Positions 22,662-31,869 of a DNA stretch of 64,000 nt are shown piece after piece. Under the pieces are notes generated by a model that saw nothing but the letters and a program-made list of their open reading frames with translations, was not told the origin of the DNA and ran no database searches. Position 1 is the first letter of the stretch. Each line of letters begins with the position of its first letter. A program made the translations under genes and the position numbers. This stretch comes from Isoetes taiwanensis (Eukaryota > Streptophyta > Lycopodiopsida > Isoetales > Isoetaceae). Location of the stretch: the NCBI GenBank assembly GCA_021234155.1, contig JAJEKV010000002.1, positions 24,040,327 through 24,104,326 of the forward strand, read 5' to 3'.

Positions 22662-23281
22662 TCGAGTGGTCATCCATTCCGGCCAGGCTAAAGTACAGAA
22701 TGGCATACAGTCGCCAATCACAGACATGCACTCAAAAGGCATGGCAATTACAGCAGGCCGAACAGTCACTCGAAGGCAGGCCGACTAAACACGGTCATAC
22801 TAATTTACAAGCAGGTGGACAAATTCTAGACAGAATAGTTAATCACGAGCAGGACAATTTAACACAGGAAGGACATTAATTATGCAGATGCAAATGCAAG
22901 TCACTGCAGAAATGAGCAGCTAAAGAAATGATAGACAAGAGTGTGAGCAGTAATTTAAGTCACTGCTACAAAAATAATAGAAGGGAGTATAGGCAGAAGA
23001 TTTATTGACAGTAAATACAGAGATAACACTGCACACTAATCAGAGCAATGAACAACGAATGAATGGCAATACTGACCTTGAGCATCTTCTCTCGTGGCCC
23101 GGCCTGAGTTTGGAGCAGAACGACCTTTGGGCGGCATCTTTGCGATGATCTTGAGCGCTTCGGAGTTCTTGAGTTCTTGAGCGCCTCGGAGTTCTTGAGC
23201 GTCTCGGAGCAAGTCGGCAATCAAAAAGCAAGAAATGACATTAAAAAACTTATATAGATTTCCATAAGCCGAGTAGGTCGG

Positions 23282-23430
23282 CTTTCGATCGACGGGTTTC
23301 ATTCGGATCGACTTTTGATCGACGGTCCGATAGAAGCGAGCGGTTATTAAAATTTCGTGGATCGACTTTTAATCGACGGTCCGATAGAAGGGAGCGGTTA
23401 TTTAAATTTCGCGGATCGACTTTTATTCGA
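23282..23430. repeat. About 54-bp tandem repeat in the divergent A/B promoter region
   Basis: Units start with GATCGACTTTTNATCGACGG and include GTCCGATAGAAG and GAGCGGTTATT. There are two full units plus partial flanking ones (about 23282-23310, 23311-23358, 23359-23430). They lie between gene A (start 23137, minus) and gene B (start 23692, plus), which suggests promoter or transposase-binding repeats. Confidence 0.8.
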
Positions 23431-23691
23431 CGGTCAGCAATCTTACGATTGGGCCTAATGGACGGGACGCGATCGTACGAGCAGTAAATGGCTCTACGAC
23501 CGCCGTATTGTGAAATCCCATAATTAGATTTCACTCAGCCGGTAAAAAAGCAGTACAATTAACGGATAATTTGAAACTACCACCTAATCTTGCCGCCAGC
23601 CTTTCTTGTCATTCGAACTCGAAAGAACTTGGAAGAACAGGAAGAACTCGAAAGAACTCGGAAGAACTGGGAAGAAGCCGGCGCCTGAGCG

Positions 23692-24076
23692 ATGTCGAGC
23701 GCCTTCATGTAAGTTCATCTACTCTTCCAGATCCCAAGCTCCAAATTAATCCCATGATCTTGCGACATTGAACAGCGTTGGAGAAGAATGTTACATGCTG
23801 ACGACGAATTTGAAGAGGAGGGTGGGAAATTGCAAGATAGAATCAGTCGATCCGGAAGCAATGTGCCATAGAGTTCCTTTTGGAAATGGTCATGTGAAGA
23901 TTCTAGTAACCAGTTGCCATTTCAACGACGAAGTATTACCTAGAAGGCATCCTGATGGAGACACAGTGGGTGAAAGCATCGGAACCTTTGTTGCATGGCC
24001 AGTAATTCGCTTAAAGAAGGTGAGTTTCATTCTCTTGGAAGACATAGAGGAAGATACATCAGAAAAAGTAGATTGA
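23692..24076 (+). CDS. Transposon gene B: small two-exon protein with DUF8039-like domain
   Basis: Exon 1 is 23692-23708 (MSSAF...), joined through a 67-base intron (GTAAGT donor at 23709, acceptor AACAG before 23776) in frame to exon 2. Exon 2 reads VGEECYMLTTNLKRRVGNCK, then MCHRVPFGNGHVKILVTSC, VLPRRHPDGDTVGESIGTFV and AWPVIRLKK. The pattern (C-x-L, a-x-G-x-i, HgvplG-x-x-v+V-x-V, P-x-P, tv-x-a-x-G-x-fVaWP) resembles DUF8039, which I recall from plant CACTA-linked proteins. The predicted product is about 105 residues. A second donor (GTGAGT after 24019) might lead to further exons. The role is unknown. Confidence 0.5.
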
Positions 24077-24189
24077 GTGCTTATACTAAGATGCACAAGC
24101 TGATTCTGTCATATATATGAAATTAAAACGCTTGCATACCAGACCATTCAGGAATTTAAAAAACACTAGACACTCTTTACATTGTTTTA

Positions 24190-25699
24190 ATTACATCTGT
24201 GTGTTATTCATCTGTGTGTTGTTCCTCAGTAGTCTCAAATGCTGGCACAATAGTCTCAAATGTTGTTGTAACAAGATAAGCTGGCACACAAGAATCTGGC
24301 AAATAAGATGGTGCAGCTATTGGGATATTACCCAAAATGGCTTCGAGGTCTGCAACTCTCATTTTCAGCTGAGCATTCTAAATTTCAAGCCCCTCCAGAG
24401 CACCACACAACTCATTGAATAAGCGTATGCTTGTAGCCTATGCTGGCACAGGAGGAACTTCAGTTGAATACGCGCCAGGCGTATGTTCAGTTGAATACGC
24501 ACCAGGCGCGAATTCATAAAACTGTAAGTCAGAGAGAAAAAACAAATTAGTGATTCATTTGTAATTTAAATGCAGTACTGGCATTAGCAGAAGTCTTATG
24601 AATTGTAAACTCATTTAATGCATTAAAAAAATTAGCAGGTCTTTGTTATGAAATATTAAGATACGAAAGCTAGTTACTGTATGCGATTCACGCCATGCGT
24701 GTATCCTGTATTGTACTTCAAAGCAGTATTGTAATTTCTTCAGAAGCTGTACTGTAATTATTAAACTTGAGAGAGCTGAAGTGAAATCACGCCAGGCGCG
24801 AAATATGTTTGTGTGCAAAATGTTTACATTGTACAGGTCTAATACACGTCTGGCGTGAACTGCATAAAGCTAATTACTGTATGCAATTCACGCCAGGCGT
24901 GTATTGGACTGCTTGACAATTTAAACATTTTGCACACAAACATATTTGGCGCCTCACTTCAGCTCTCTCAAAATTAAGAATAAAAGAGCCAGAATTCAAA
25001 ACAGCTTCTGAAGAAATTACAGTTATGCTTTCAAGTTTGAGTTGACACTAAAGAAACATATTACAGTCATACCTTTTATTAGAGTTGCCCAGCTCTGTGT
25101 TACAAAATTACAAAAGATCTAGGCAGTTTAAGGAGATGCCTAGCTCCATTCATAATCATCATTTGAGGCCTTTTTTGGAGATGCCCAGCTCTCTTTTCTT
25201 CACAAAAAACTAAATAACAAAAACAAAAAATAAAAATCAGCCCTCTACCTCCTCCTCCTCCTCTTCTTCCTCTGAGTTTTCATCTGCCATCTCTTCAAGA
25301 ATAGCTTCTGCAGTAAATTTCATCATCCGAGGAGGAGAGGGCGTCCATTAGAATGTGCTTCTTCTCTTCCTCCAATTCTTCTCGCCACTCCTCATCTGCT
25401 TCCTCCATTTCTTCTTCTTTTTCAACCTCCTTCTCCATCTCTTCATCGGAATCTTCTGGTGTATGGGGGGACTCCGGGCTGCTAGTGCTGGTGCTGAGAT
25501 ACTCCTTCCCAGGGCGAAGCTTACCCTGAAGAAACAACTCCTCGCAATTATCCGGACTGTGGTGCGGAAGGCAGCCACAGCGGCATCTGCGGGATGGAGG
25601 AATGGATTTCTTGATCAGTTTTCTGATCTCACTCTTCGCCTCTCGGAGGCGAGTCCGGCGGGATGGAGCGGGACAAAGCCGGGCAGCATGGCTCACCAT
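24190..25699 (-). CDS. Transposon gene C: acidic protein, uncertain exon structure
   Basis: From 25699 the minus strand reads MVSHAARLCPAPSRRTRLRE, a basic part, RRCRCGCLPHHSPDNCEELF (Cys/His-rich), then a Ser-rich and a very acidic tail (EMEKEVEKEEEMEEADEEWR). One base shift near 25305 extends it to FTAEAILEEMADENSEEEEE and a stop at about 25240. A separate minus-strand stretch at about 24437-24190 looks like an exon with coiled-coil character (LFNELCGALEGLEI-stop-NAQLKMRVADLEAIL) preceded by a possible acceptor. I do not recognise the family. Whether both pieces belong to one gene cannot be decided by eye. Confidence 0.4.
24467..24906. repeat. Dispersed cluster of CGCCAGGCG-type motifs between genes B and C
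   Basis: Copies at about 24467-24485, 24493-24513, 24686-24705, 24785-24803, 24841-24859 and 24885-24906. They have the same consensus as in the introns of gene A. Three of them lie inside or between the arms of the long inverted repeat at 24720-25030. Confidence 0.82.
24720..25030. repeat. Long imperfect inverted repeat (hairpin-forming) inside the DNA transposon
   Basis: The left arm (about 24720-24835) contains AATTTCTTCAGAAGCTGT, GAGAGAGCTGAAGTG and GTTTGTGTGCAAAATGTTTA. The right arm (about 24915-25030) contains their reverse complements in mirrored order (TAAACATTTTGCACACAAAC, CACTTCAGCTCTCTC, ACAGCTTCTGAAGAAATT). The loop of roughly 80 bases carries two GC-rich motifs. Confidence 0.85.
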
Positions 25700-25757
25700 G
25701 GCGCTAGAAGAAAGAAAATGGCGCTAGAAGAAAATGGCGCTAGAAGAAAGAAATGGC
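25697..25757. repeat. Short direct repeat at the start of gene C
   Basis: A 16-19-base unit containing GGCGCTAGAAGAAA is repeated three times directly upstream of and overlapping the gene C start codon. Confidence 0.7.
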
Positions 25758-25771
25758 GGTTGAAGGAATAG

Positions 25772-26324
25772 AGGGTTTCATGCAAGATATAGTAGTTACA
25801 TGCAAGGTTTCGTATAGGCGCGGTTGTAATTATGATTCCATATACGAATTATATCCTATACGAATTAGCTATCATTACTTCTATTGAATTAATTACGCCC
25901 TAGGTTATCATTAATTCTCTATAGAATTACCCACATGTCAGCTATACTTAAAACCTATGTTGTCATTAATTTTGTATAATTACCTAGACCTCAGCTATAC
26001 TTACAACCTATTTTTGGCTGCACTTACGACATATATTTGTCCATTTAATAGTTTTTTTGGTATTTTTTAAAGTTTCCTTTAATCTATTCTCAAAATTACT
26101 TTGTCCTTATTTCGAACTAATACTAAGACATTTAACTTTATATAGGTGAAGCGTGTGGATCCTAAAAAGGGCAAAAATGTAATACCTATCCCCCCCCAAC
26201 ATGTTTCAACATTGTTACCACATGTTCTTATCACATTGTTACCCCATTGTAAACATTGTTCTTGTAGGTGAATGGTGTGGACCACCCAAAGGGTGTGGGC
26301 TGAGTCTACTAAGCAAATTATCCT
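25772..26324. other. AT-rich spacer between genes C and D
   Basis: There is no convincing gene. Short repeats occur (TTATCATTAATT and CCTATAC... variants), as do two fragments on the plus strand (VKRVDPKKGK and VNGVDHPKG, about 26148 and 26268) that might be decayed exon ends of gene D. Confidence 0.4.
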
Positions 26325-29130
26325 CTACAGTAGGTTGGATTGGAAGAATAAAAAGGTGAAAGTGAAGCACCAATGCAATAAGTAGCTAGTAGGTGAAGGA
26401 ACTATCATACTAGCTGATCCTATCCAAGCTGTCAATGATGAAAGGTTAGGAGAGGATAAAGTGGGTGTGGCCATAACAAGTTTAGAAGAAAAATGGAAGG
26501 AAAAAGAGGCAAATGACCAGGATTGCACTGCTTGTATTAAATAATTGGAGGTTCCATGCATCATGCCATGGCCTATAGCCTGCATTGAGTTTATAGAAGA
26601 ATTCCTTTTACTAGAGCCAGAGGTTGTGGATGACATTGATTTTCTTAATGCACCTCCAATAGCTGCCAGGACCACATTTTCAGAGAAGAGGGCACACTCA
26701 GTGGTGAAACATTATCCTAGCAAGAGGTCCAAGTCAAGTAGTGATTGTTCACGTGAAGCTCTGAGTAAGGTAAGGGGAATGGAATGTTGTTGGGCTAATT
26801 GTGTTCAGAAGTTTGAAATTGATGAATTGGTGGAAGCAAGAGCCACCTTCCAAGAGTATACTTGTGATGAGAGGAGGACTTACATGTACTCCATTCATGA
26901 GCTTGCACTTCAAGATGAAAAATTTCCAAAGAAAAAAAAATACCCACTGCTAGGGACATGGATATGTAAAGTTGCATGGATACATATTCATGGCATTCCA
27001 ATTTCATCTTGGCAAAATTGGCAAGCAAGTCATGCAAAGGGGAGTAAAATTGCATTACATGGAAATAATGGCATGCCGAGGCCAACTTCTAGGATCCCGG
27101 CCGCTAGGGAGGTTTTTGAAAAATATGTTGAATTCAAATTTGAGAATATGCCACATAAAAGTAGGAAAGATCAACAGGAAAAAACAGTTGTGAGAAGAGA
27201 TTGCCATCCCATTGTACCCTTAAGAGCATATTAGAGGAAGTGAATGCTTTGCTTCGAGAACTACAGTGTACCGCCGCAATATCTCAACCCGCCTTGATGA
27301 GACTATGGAGCAAGCACTTCAAGCATGTCACTATAGACACTTCGAACAACTTTGCAAAGTGCAACTTATGTGCTAAGTTGAAAGAGATTCTGGATAAGAC
27401 CAAGCAACCAAGCCAAAGGGCTAAGATAAGGGAGCAAATGAAAGATCACATGACAGACCAACTATCATGTAGATCCACTTATTGGATGTGGAGAACATTA
27501 TCATGTTTGGAACCCAATAACTATGTTTGTATTATACATGACAAGATGGATCAATCAAAGACTTGTTTGCCACAGTATAGTTACATACCCAAGCAAATCA
27601 ATAGAGCTTATCCTTTGCAAATCTCTCTGACAGGTGCAATAGTGCATGGCTCGGTGCCAATTTATTATGGCCATTTTAGTTTGCAATTGTGGAGTGATGG
27701 TCATGATTTTCATATTGGAAGTGTGATGAGGTGCTTGAGGAACTATGAGAGTGGTTATTCTGGTGACCTCCACAACCCTGGAGGTGGTAGCCAACCACTC
27801 TTCAGTGCATTGTTGGATAGAAAGCCTAATAATTTAGAGAAGTTTACTAAGGCAAGGTTTAGAAAGTCAGATGCTTCTGAACATGTTGGAGCCTCAAGTT
27901 CATGTCCCCAACCTCGAGATCTACCACCAAGGTTCCTCCTCCAACTTGACAATTGTCTTTGGATGAGAATAAAAACAGTATATGTTCTCATTCCTATCTT
28001 ATTTAACAAATTGTGGGTGTCTTTGAAAGAGTGAATTTAGGGTTCTTAATGCCCGGACATACTCATGAGGATGTGGATGCATTGTTTGGGAAGTACTGGT
28101 CTTGCGCAGATTGAAATCTCAAACTGTGACCAATCTTCCTAGACTAATGGAAGTTCTTAGTGAATGCATTTCACCTTCTCCTATAGGGTTGATCATACAA
28201 GAGGTGCCTGATTGGAAGAATTTTATCGAAGGTTATGCTCTTGATATGGAAGGTCAATCTAGACCTCTTCAGTACACTTTCTGGGTCATGGGAAATAAGC
28301 CAATAATGCAATGGAAGATGAGACCTTCAGATGATAAATGGAGGCCAGATGAGGGACTACCTATATGGCACGAAGATGAAAATGGTAAACCTAAGATTCC
28401 AAGGGGTCAACCAAAAGCTCTTAAGCCTTTTGCAGAGGTGGATTCATTGCAAAGCACATTGGACGGCATTTCTGAATACGTCAAGTATTGGAAAAATAAC
28501 CCCAATGATACCAACCTTGCATTGATAGATTATTGGACACAGGTACATGGATTATTGAGACAAGTAGACACATCCTCTGATGAACTGAAAGATGGATGGC
28601 TACCTAAGACTAGGTGGAGAGACTTGATAACACCTGAGGAAGTTGATGATGTGGTTAGTAATATTCGCAAGTCGATGGCTCCTCCAGCTGCTGAAAAACA
28701 CTATGTTGGTCCTAGGAAAGGAAGGCCTAAATATCTTGGGCTCGAGGATTATGATCCCAAAGATGACTTGCTTTGAAATCAATTTGCACTTATAGTACCA
28801 GAGCGCAAAGAGATATACCCTGTGTGGATGGATTACACCATCTCAGAGGTTTGCAGAGAAGTAGGTGACCGCAATGTGAACAAAGTTCGTGTGGAGTGGT
28901 GGTGTCCAGTGCACCAGTTAAATGCAGTGGCAGAGGAAGAAATGTATAGAGACTGTTGGACAAAGAGATGGAAGAGAAACCCTATTGAAGGGGATGATTG
29001 GGTTGAGTTAGATACTATTTTGTTTTCATGGACCCCAAAGGTCATCCCAGGCAAGACTGCTAGGGTTACAATACCCCTGGAAGTGAGGAAGAAAGCTATG
29101 ATATATCTAGGGGTCACTTCTGAGAAGTAA
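26325..29130 (+). pseudogene. Transposon gene D: DUF7869-like protein, candidate transposase, frame-damaged
   Basis: The plus-strand reading spans 26325-26544 (two stops), 26556-27232, 27215-27960, about 27960-28110 (shifted), 28102-28776 and, after a TGA, to 29130. There are zinc-like cysteines (CCWANC; CNLCAKL), then IIHDKMDQSKTCLPQYSYIP, SDGHDFHIGSVMRCL and RFLLQLDNC. After a shift comes LGFLMPGHTHEDVDALFGKY. The D...LDN...GHTHEDxDALF spacing is that of DUF7869-type proteins and fits an RNase H-like DDE/D core, although I infer the catalytic role. The C-terminus (PVWMDYTISEV, VRVEWWCPV, ILFSWTPKVIPG) looks like a beta-rich, chromo/Tudor-like module. Sitting next to the right TIR, it is the best transposase candidate. 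Confidence 0.65.
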
Positions 29131-29277
29131 TTGGCAATATGTAACTCGACATGCATATGTGAAATATTTTTAATTTTTAATGCAATCATGTTGTGCTGTT
29201 ATAAAAAAAAGTCACATTCTCGATGCAAATTTACTAACCCGGGAAAAAGTTGCATTGCCAAAATGGTCCAAAATCCT

Positions 29278-29308
29278 GACATAAATCCAATTTAAATGAA
29301 TGATGGTT
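29278..29308 (-). repeat. Right terminal inverted repeat
   Basis: Perfect inverted match of 18096-18126. The copia LTR resumes at the next base. Confidence 0.95.
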
Positions 29309-29810
29309 AATTTCACAAACAAATTCAATTCACTTAGGTATTTCTGATGTACCAATGCAAAATGCAATTTTCAACTTCGAATCATTCAACTGGGATTACA
29401 AGACCGGTTACAACTTCCCCCTTGGATCAAAATGCCGACTGCACATCTGCTGTATTATATAAGACGATTCTCTGTTCTTTATATTTTGACCGATTCCTTT
29501 CGGTTCAGGATCAACATCCTTTCTTACTATCCATAGTTTACCAATGCCACTGTTCTATTTGACCGACGTCACCATTTCCTTGTATAGTCAATAACCGACC
29601 AATTTATCAGAATCCCATATTCCATTCTATTAGCCATGTCTAATTTCTGCTTATTGTTTTGCTCAATGGTCTTCCTCTTACACATATAGTTTCAATGGTT
29701 TTCTTACCCCATAGTCTCAAGGTTAACCATTTAGGTTAAGCCAACATCTTTAAGCGTCCTGAACTTCCATCTCTACCTTTTAATGTTAATTTATGATACT
29801 AACATTTTCA
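29309..29810 (-). repeat. Copia 5' LTR, outer fragment
   Basis: Resumes the LTR exactly where 18095 left off, with AATTT repeated at both junctions (18091-18095 and 29309-29313). It ends in CA at 29810, followed by the CATCA target duplication. Confidence 0.93.
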
Positions 29811-29815
29811 CATCA

Positions 29816-31544
29816 AGAAATAGATTTCAAAGATTCCATTTATACTAGTTACTCATCTGTTTAAATAGGGCTCAAATGAGATAATGCCAAGGGAAAAATG
29901 AGTTTGAATTCTTGCAAGACTAAATAAATGGCAAGTTTTGGGCAAGCTCAAGTGGTTGATCCCAAATTCCGGTCAGAATAAATGCATAGATAGTAACGAA
30001 ATTGAATTAATACTTTCAATTTTAGTTGTTACCTTTTCTCACTCAATGCTCAATATGCTGATCACTCTGGGAAATTTCACAAGTTGCATATTGCATTTCT
30101 CAAACATCCGTAGCTTTGTTCATTCAAGTAACATCCCCAGATCACTTCAAATTTTGGCTGAACTCAGAGTTAATTTGGTTGATCACTTGGGAAGGACTTT
30201 TATAAAGCTTCTTGAAGGGAACATCAATCTATGCAATGGATTAATAGAAAATTACAAATATCCAAAAGAAAACTTATAAATAGTAAAGGAAGAACCTTGT
30301 AAGCTTGTCCCAAAACATCAAATATAACTCCCTCCTAGATCTTCTCAGCATTTACTCTGTGCGATACAAAGTGCACATCCCGCCAAACACCTTGCCCTTT
30401 TCGTGCACGTTTTGCATTCAGAATCCATGAAACCATATTTTGGACTTGCGTATACGATACGAAACTAATAAAAAGAATATATATATTGTCAATGTGCATA
30501 GTATATATGGATTGTGTACAATGAAACTTCCGGGGCTTAAGGTTGGATAAACCATAGGCTTTGTTTCGAAAAACAGTTTCAAAGATTACAAAAATATTGT
30601 ATTGTGATAACTACGCTTCCTTGCAAGTGATGAAGATAGAAAATCTGCTTTGATGCTTGACTCGTCGCATAGAGTGTTAGCCAAAGTGCTACCCCTCTTC
30701 AAAAATGTCAAAAGGAACTCAAGAGAGATTTGATATTTTGAAGATGAGAGACATGTACTGCTCCAAACTTTGTTTGTGTACAGAAGGAACGCATAAGATT
30801 GCACGGTTTTCTAAATAATGAAATGATGAGAAAAAAGAATAAAATGATTGATTCTTCTAATAATTTTGCATAGGAGTGTTGTCACCACACCAGAAAGGTT
30901 TGACTGGAAAACGACGATTGCTACACCTTTGCACCTTAAAAACAGGGTTTTGATAGGTGGAAAAACAATGTTTGGCTAATAGACAGACAAATCAACGACT
31001 GCTGAACAACAAAGACCTCCAGACAGACAAATTAACGGTTGGTCAACTAAGGGAGTTTGAAGGGTTGAGAAAAGTATACAAGGCCTCCAGCAGACGGACA
31101 AATCAATAGCTTGTTGGGGGTAAACATGGAGCTTGAAGGGTCAAGAATAGTATACAAAAAGTTTTCAAAACAGATAATCATGAAAGTAGCAAGACAACAA
31201 ATGATGATGATCTTGAGTGGACCCCGGCATGACGACGTCAATGTTAATTTTGAGTTACACCTTGCAGCAGTAGCCCATGACTGTCGTATGCTACAAGTCT
31301 GTCATGCGCAAGATTATGAGATATGAACAAAGGGACAAATATGTACAGAGAATATGGGAAATGTGTGCCAAATGAGGCTCTCAAAATATGAGATCAAATC
31401 TGGTTACATCCTAGTCTAATTTAATGTAGAACACAAATTTGAGCCCTACATCTAAGTAAATCTAAGCCGTACACTTATGCTAACCTAAATAGACCAAATA
31501 TAGTCTGCCACAACTGACACTTAACATATGCACAATGTTAACCA
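29816..31544. other. Non-coding AT-rich stretch right of the copia element
   Basis: No supported gene. The 113-codon frame at 29938-30279 has no recognisable domain. At about 30975-31160 a unit containing CAGACAGACAAAT(C/T)AA recurs three times with spacing of 50-80 bases. Confidence 0.45.
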
Positions 31545-31850
31545 CTAGGCGGTTAAACAAGTGACTCTTGCTTCTTGCAATTTAATCTTCACATTGATGC
31601 TCCCTGTACTTGCAGTTGCAGTTGTAGTAGCTGCAAAAGATCCTTCACCTTGAGGTACATTAGTTGAGATGCTCTCTCCTTCCACTTCATCACTTCTAGT
31701 GATATCTCCAGCCCTTAAAACGTTCTCCATTCTGTCTTTCTATACGTGGAAACTTGCCTCACCTTCAAAAACATTAATTCCACTCAACAAGATAGCTTCT
31801 AGTCTCGTTGCCATGATAGTTATATGCCCTGATACTAGTGAAAAATTATT
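31545..31850 (-). pseudogene. Copia gag N-terminal fragment, related to the element at 11802-29810
   Basis: The minus strand reads EAILLSGINVFEGEASFHV, then MENVLRAGDITRSDEVEGES, ISTNVPQGEGSFAATTTATA and IKLQEARVT. It is colinear with the gag start of the large copia element (NMPHGEGSSAATATASGG, LKGKLQEARVI). It stops after about 100 codons with no pol downstream. No PBS or LTR could be confirmed to its right, although a GATACTAG stretch sits where a primer site would be. Confidence 0.75.
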
Positions 31851-31869
31851 TCAAATACAGAGCAAATAA

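Larger units (their letters stand above)
18354..23137 (-). pseudogene. Transposon gene A: ParB-like / methyltransferase-like / FCP1-phosphatase-like fusion, four exons, frame-damaged
   Basis: Exons on the minus strand: 23137-23077 (MPPKGRSAPNSGRATREDAQ), 22625-21452, 21035-19102 and 18992-18354. All three junctions are GT-AG and keep phase. Exon 2 resembles a ParB/Srx-type fold: HPIHVDRLVRSH, RRYDPEHAREILRAM and the hallmark FLIIDGQHSIEAQRSL. Exon 3 ends in a segment like the SAM-binding part of a DNA methyltransferase (ITCCELHVGGYIGREALK, RRCLSFVNDD); the position where DPPY would be expected reads LDSRT. Exon 4 is FCP1/HAD-like: IIVFDLNGVLCKTF (DLNG for DLDG, as I recall for plant relatives), YPRPHLEDMM, VAIWSSMERR, VDDDALKCFYNQG. 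Frameshifts lie near 20415, 20092, 19775 and 18905, with an in-frame TAG at about 19273. The methyltransferase call is the weakest. Confidence 0.65.
18096..29308. mobile_element. 11.2-kb DNA transposon with perfect 31-bp TIRs and four gene models
   Basis: The ends are perfect inverted repeats of 31 bases (18096-18126 and 29278-29308, starting AACCATCATTCATTTAAATT). The host LTR sequence rejoins cleanly across them. The duplication is AATTT (5 bp) if the element starts at AACC, or ATT (3 bp) if it starts at TAACC. Inside are gene A (minus, ParB-like/methyltransferase-like/FCP1-like), gene B (plus, DUF8039-like), gene C (minus, acidic) and gene D (plus, DUF7869-like, candidate transposase). A and D point outward and end 258 and 178 bases from the termini. 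I cannot place it in a named superfamily with confidence. Confidence 0.88.
11802..29810 (-). mobile_element. Ty1/copia LTR retrotransposon, split by two nested elements
   Basis: The 3' LTR (11802-12417) and 5' LTR (17974-18095 plus 29309-29810) match closely along their length, and LTR ends are TG...CA. The flanks carry the same 5-bp duplication, CATCA (11797-11801 and 29811-29815), which proves a single insertion. The polypurine tract adjoins the 3' LTR and the initiator-Met tRNA primer site adjoins the 5' LTR. Gag, protease, integrase, RT and RNase H follow in copia order on the minus strand. A CACTA relic sits in gag and an 11.2-kb DNA transposon sits in the 5' LTR. Without those insertions the element would be about 5.6 kb. 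Confidence 0.95.

Noticed and set aside
25355-25771. 138-codon plus-strand frame, Phe/Leu-rich
   Set aside because: Antisense to the acidic gene C; GAA/GAG codons read as TTC/CTC.
18096-29308. PIF/Harbinger or CACTA assignment for the 11.2-kb element
   Set aside because: A 3-bp duplication is possible but would be ATT, not the TWA of Harbinger. The ends do not read CACTA, and no matching transposase was seen.
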